From NCBI GenBank assembly GCA_946630645.1, contig CAMOZD010000076.1, positions 1 to 6,483 of the forward strand: a stretch of 6,483 nucleotides of DNA, given 5' to 3'. Positions 5,670 through 6,483 of this stretch are shown piece after piece. How positions within the stretch are numbered: the first letter of the stretch is position 1; every line of letters begins with the position of its first letter. The notes under the pieces were generated by a model that worked only from the letters and a program-made list of their open reading frames with translations, had not been told where the DNA came from and did no database searches. This DNA comes from an uncultured Lachnospiraceae bacterium (GTDB lineage Bacteria > Bacillota > Clostridia > Lachnospirales > Lachnospiraceae). The position numbers and the translations under genes were made by a program.

Positions 5670-6168
5670 ATGGATACTTTGTTCTATGCGGATGTCCCCT
5701 TTGATGAGTGGATTGGATATATGCTCGATACCTCGGCAGAGTTCAATGAATTTGCGCACAGAATTATGCCTTATGTCACAGAGATTGTAAAAGGAAGAAA
5801 GTTTTCTCTGGCTGAATTATTGAAGATATCCATAATCAGTGGCCTTTCAGGTCTTGATCTGAAAGGGTCGGCTGCCTGTGCGTCCGCTCTTAACAGCGAA
5901 GGTATTGCCATGAGGGACCTGCTTTCCCTCCCAGTGGAGAAGGCGGCAATGATGTATTTCCAACGGCTGCTGGAGAAATATCAAGGGAGTAATTTTCCTG
6001 AAGACAGGCGCTCTTGTTGATCTCTTTGTAAAATATTGGGGTGAAGGGATAAAATGGTTAAGTCCACTTCTAATCAAGGATGTATACCTGCACATGTTTC
6101 AGCCGGAAGATAGTAATAAAAGCCTTTTTCAGACGACATATTCAGCCGGCTTCAAAGACGTGTGCTGA
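5670..6168 (+). pseudogene. Frameshifted helical protein gene, unrecognised
   Basis: From ATG 5670 a frame runs to a TGA at 6018-6020. It begins MDTLFYADVPFDEWIGYM and contains amphipathic helices (for example KFSLAELLKISIISGLSGL at about 44-62). Near 5984-5990, after EKYQG, protein-like sequence moves to another phase: VIFLKTGALVDLFVKYW, then GEGIKWLSPLLIKDVYLHMF, ending at TGA 6166-6168. The joined product would be about 165 residues and mostly helical. One extra base in the GGGAGT stretch explains the shift. No Shine-Dalgarno is well placed (GGG directly abuts the ATG), and the same phase is open back to 5646, so the 5' end may also be lost. The gene lies 33 bases after the MATE-GHKL stop. 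The helical character would fit the ligand-binding half of a TetR-like regulator, but I cannot recognise it and no DNA-binding domain is seen. A sequencing error is an alternative to a true pseudogene. Confidence 0.5.
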
Positions 6169-6169
6169 T

Positions 6170-6483
6170 TCAGTCGGATGCCTTGAAGTTATAGACGGGC
6201 TTCATGACGTCGATGACATCCACGGATTCGCGGATGACGCCAATGATGTCGTTCAGAGACTTATAAGCCATCGGTGCTTCATCCAGCGTTGACGCGCTGA
6301 CGGATGTCGTGTAGACGCCCTTCATGGTTTCCTGGTATTCTTCCATGCTTAAAGAACTCTTTGCCGCCCTGCGGGACATAATCCTTCCGGCTCCGTGGGG
6401 GGCAGAATAGTTCCATTCTTCATTTCCCTTGCCGACAGCCAGCACACTGCCGTCCCGCATGTTGATGGGGATCAGTACCTTCT
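6170..6483 (-). CDS. rtcB: RNA ligase RtcB, C-terminal fragment (5' end outside window)
   Basis: RtcB joins RNA 2',3'-cyclic phosphate (or 3'-phosphate) ends to 5'-OH ends using GTP and Mn2+, in RNA repair and, in some lineages, tRNA splicing. This minus-strand fragment is the last 104 or so residues, entering from the right edge with VLIPINMRDGSVLAVGKGN. It contains SAPHGAGRIMSR, the highly conserved motif whose His is the residue guanylylated during catalysis. The His lies 74 residues before the C-terminus, in keeping with 71 for E. coli RtcB (His337 of 408, from memory). The STLDEAPMAYKS segment and the closing PVYNFKA Lys, near the C-terminal Lys important for GTP contact, are also typical. 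The stop (complement of 6170-6172) is one base from the end of the convergent frameshifted gene. The Met at 6460 is internal, not a start. No archease gene is visible in the window. Confidence 0.93.
   Translation of the reverse strand, partial: KVLIPINMRDGSVLAVGKGNEEWNYSAPHGAGRIMSRRAAKSSLSMEEYQETMKGVYTTSVSASTLDEAPMAYKSLNDIIGVIRESVDVIDVMKPVYNFKASD

Noticed and set aside
5448..5759. Minus-strand 103-codon frame
   Set aside because: It is antisense to the GHKL-like domain and the following gene, with no family resemblance.
6080..6292. Plus-strand 70-codon frame over the rtcB 3' end
   Set aside because: It is antisense to the clearly identified RtcB sequence.
1..6483. CRISPR array, tRNA, rRNA, transposase or defence genes
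   Set aside because: I looked for regularly spaced repeats, tRNA-like cloverleafs and nuclease or transposase motifs on both strands and saw none.

Overview
The window looks like a chromosomal segment of a Gram-positive anaerobe of the Clostridia (Lachnospiraceae-like). The reasons are moderate GC, strong AGGAGG-type ribosome binding sites, a lipobox cysteine on a chagasin-like protein, and the style of the MATE, AzlC/AzlD and RtcB proteins. This taxonomic call is an inference from protein character; no marker gene is present.

Layout, left to right. Positions 2-535 hold the C-terminal half of a MATE-family transporter cut by the window edge. A 50-codon ORF overlaps its stop (ATGA). After a candidate promoter come a YciI-like protein (734-1027) and a chagasin-like (I42) cysteine-protease inhibitor lipoprotein (1050-1490), both with good ribosome binding sites. 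Next is a heavily decayed azlC-azlD locus (1538-2030). Its start and Shine-Dalgarno are intact, but the reading runs through three phases, azlC has lost a central segment, and its 3' part is fused to the tail of azlD. Around it lie three short tandem duplications and a 13-bp-arm palindrome. The non-coding stretch 2031-2395 also carries a good sigma-A-like promoter (2258-2286).

That promoter faces two overlapping MATE-type genes, 2396-3931 (511 aa) and 3888-5636 (582 aa). The second carries a C-terminal soluble domain that reads like a GHKL/HATPase_c_2 (anti-sigma-factor-like) ATPase. The ATP-binding N-box Asn and G2-box Gly appear to be missing, so it may be a dead nucleotide-binding module. 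A frameshifted, unrecognised helical gene follows (about 5670-6168). Its restored stop lies 1 nt from the stop of a convergent gene, the C-terminal end of the RNA ligase RtcB (6170-6483, minus strand, continuing past the right edge).

How the genes fit together: the two central MATE genes very likely form one translationally coupled unit and may make paired membrane proteins, one with a cytoplasmic sensor-like tail. The YciI and chagasin genes formed an operon with azlCD before the latter decayed. I see no CRISPR, defence system, transposase, tRNA or rRNA. The most unusual feature is the MATE plus degenerate-GHKL pair.
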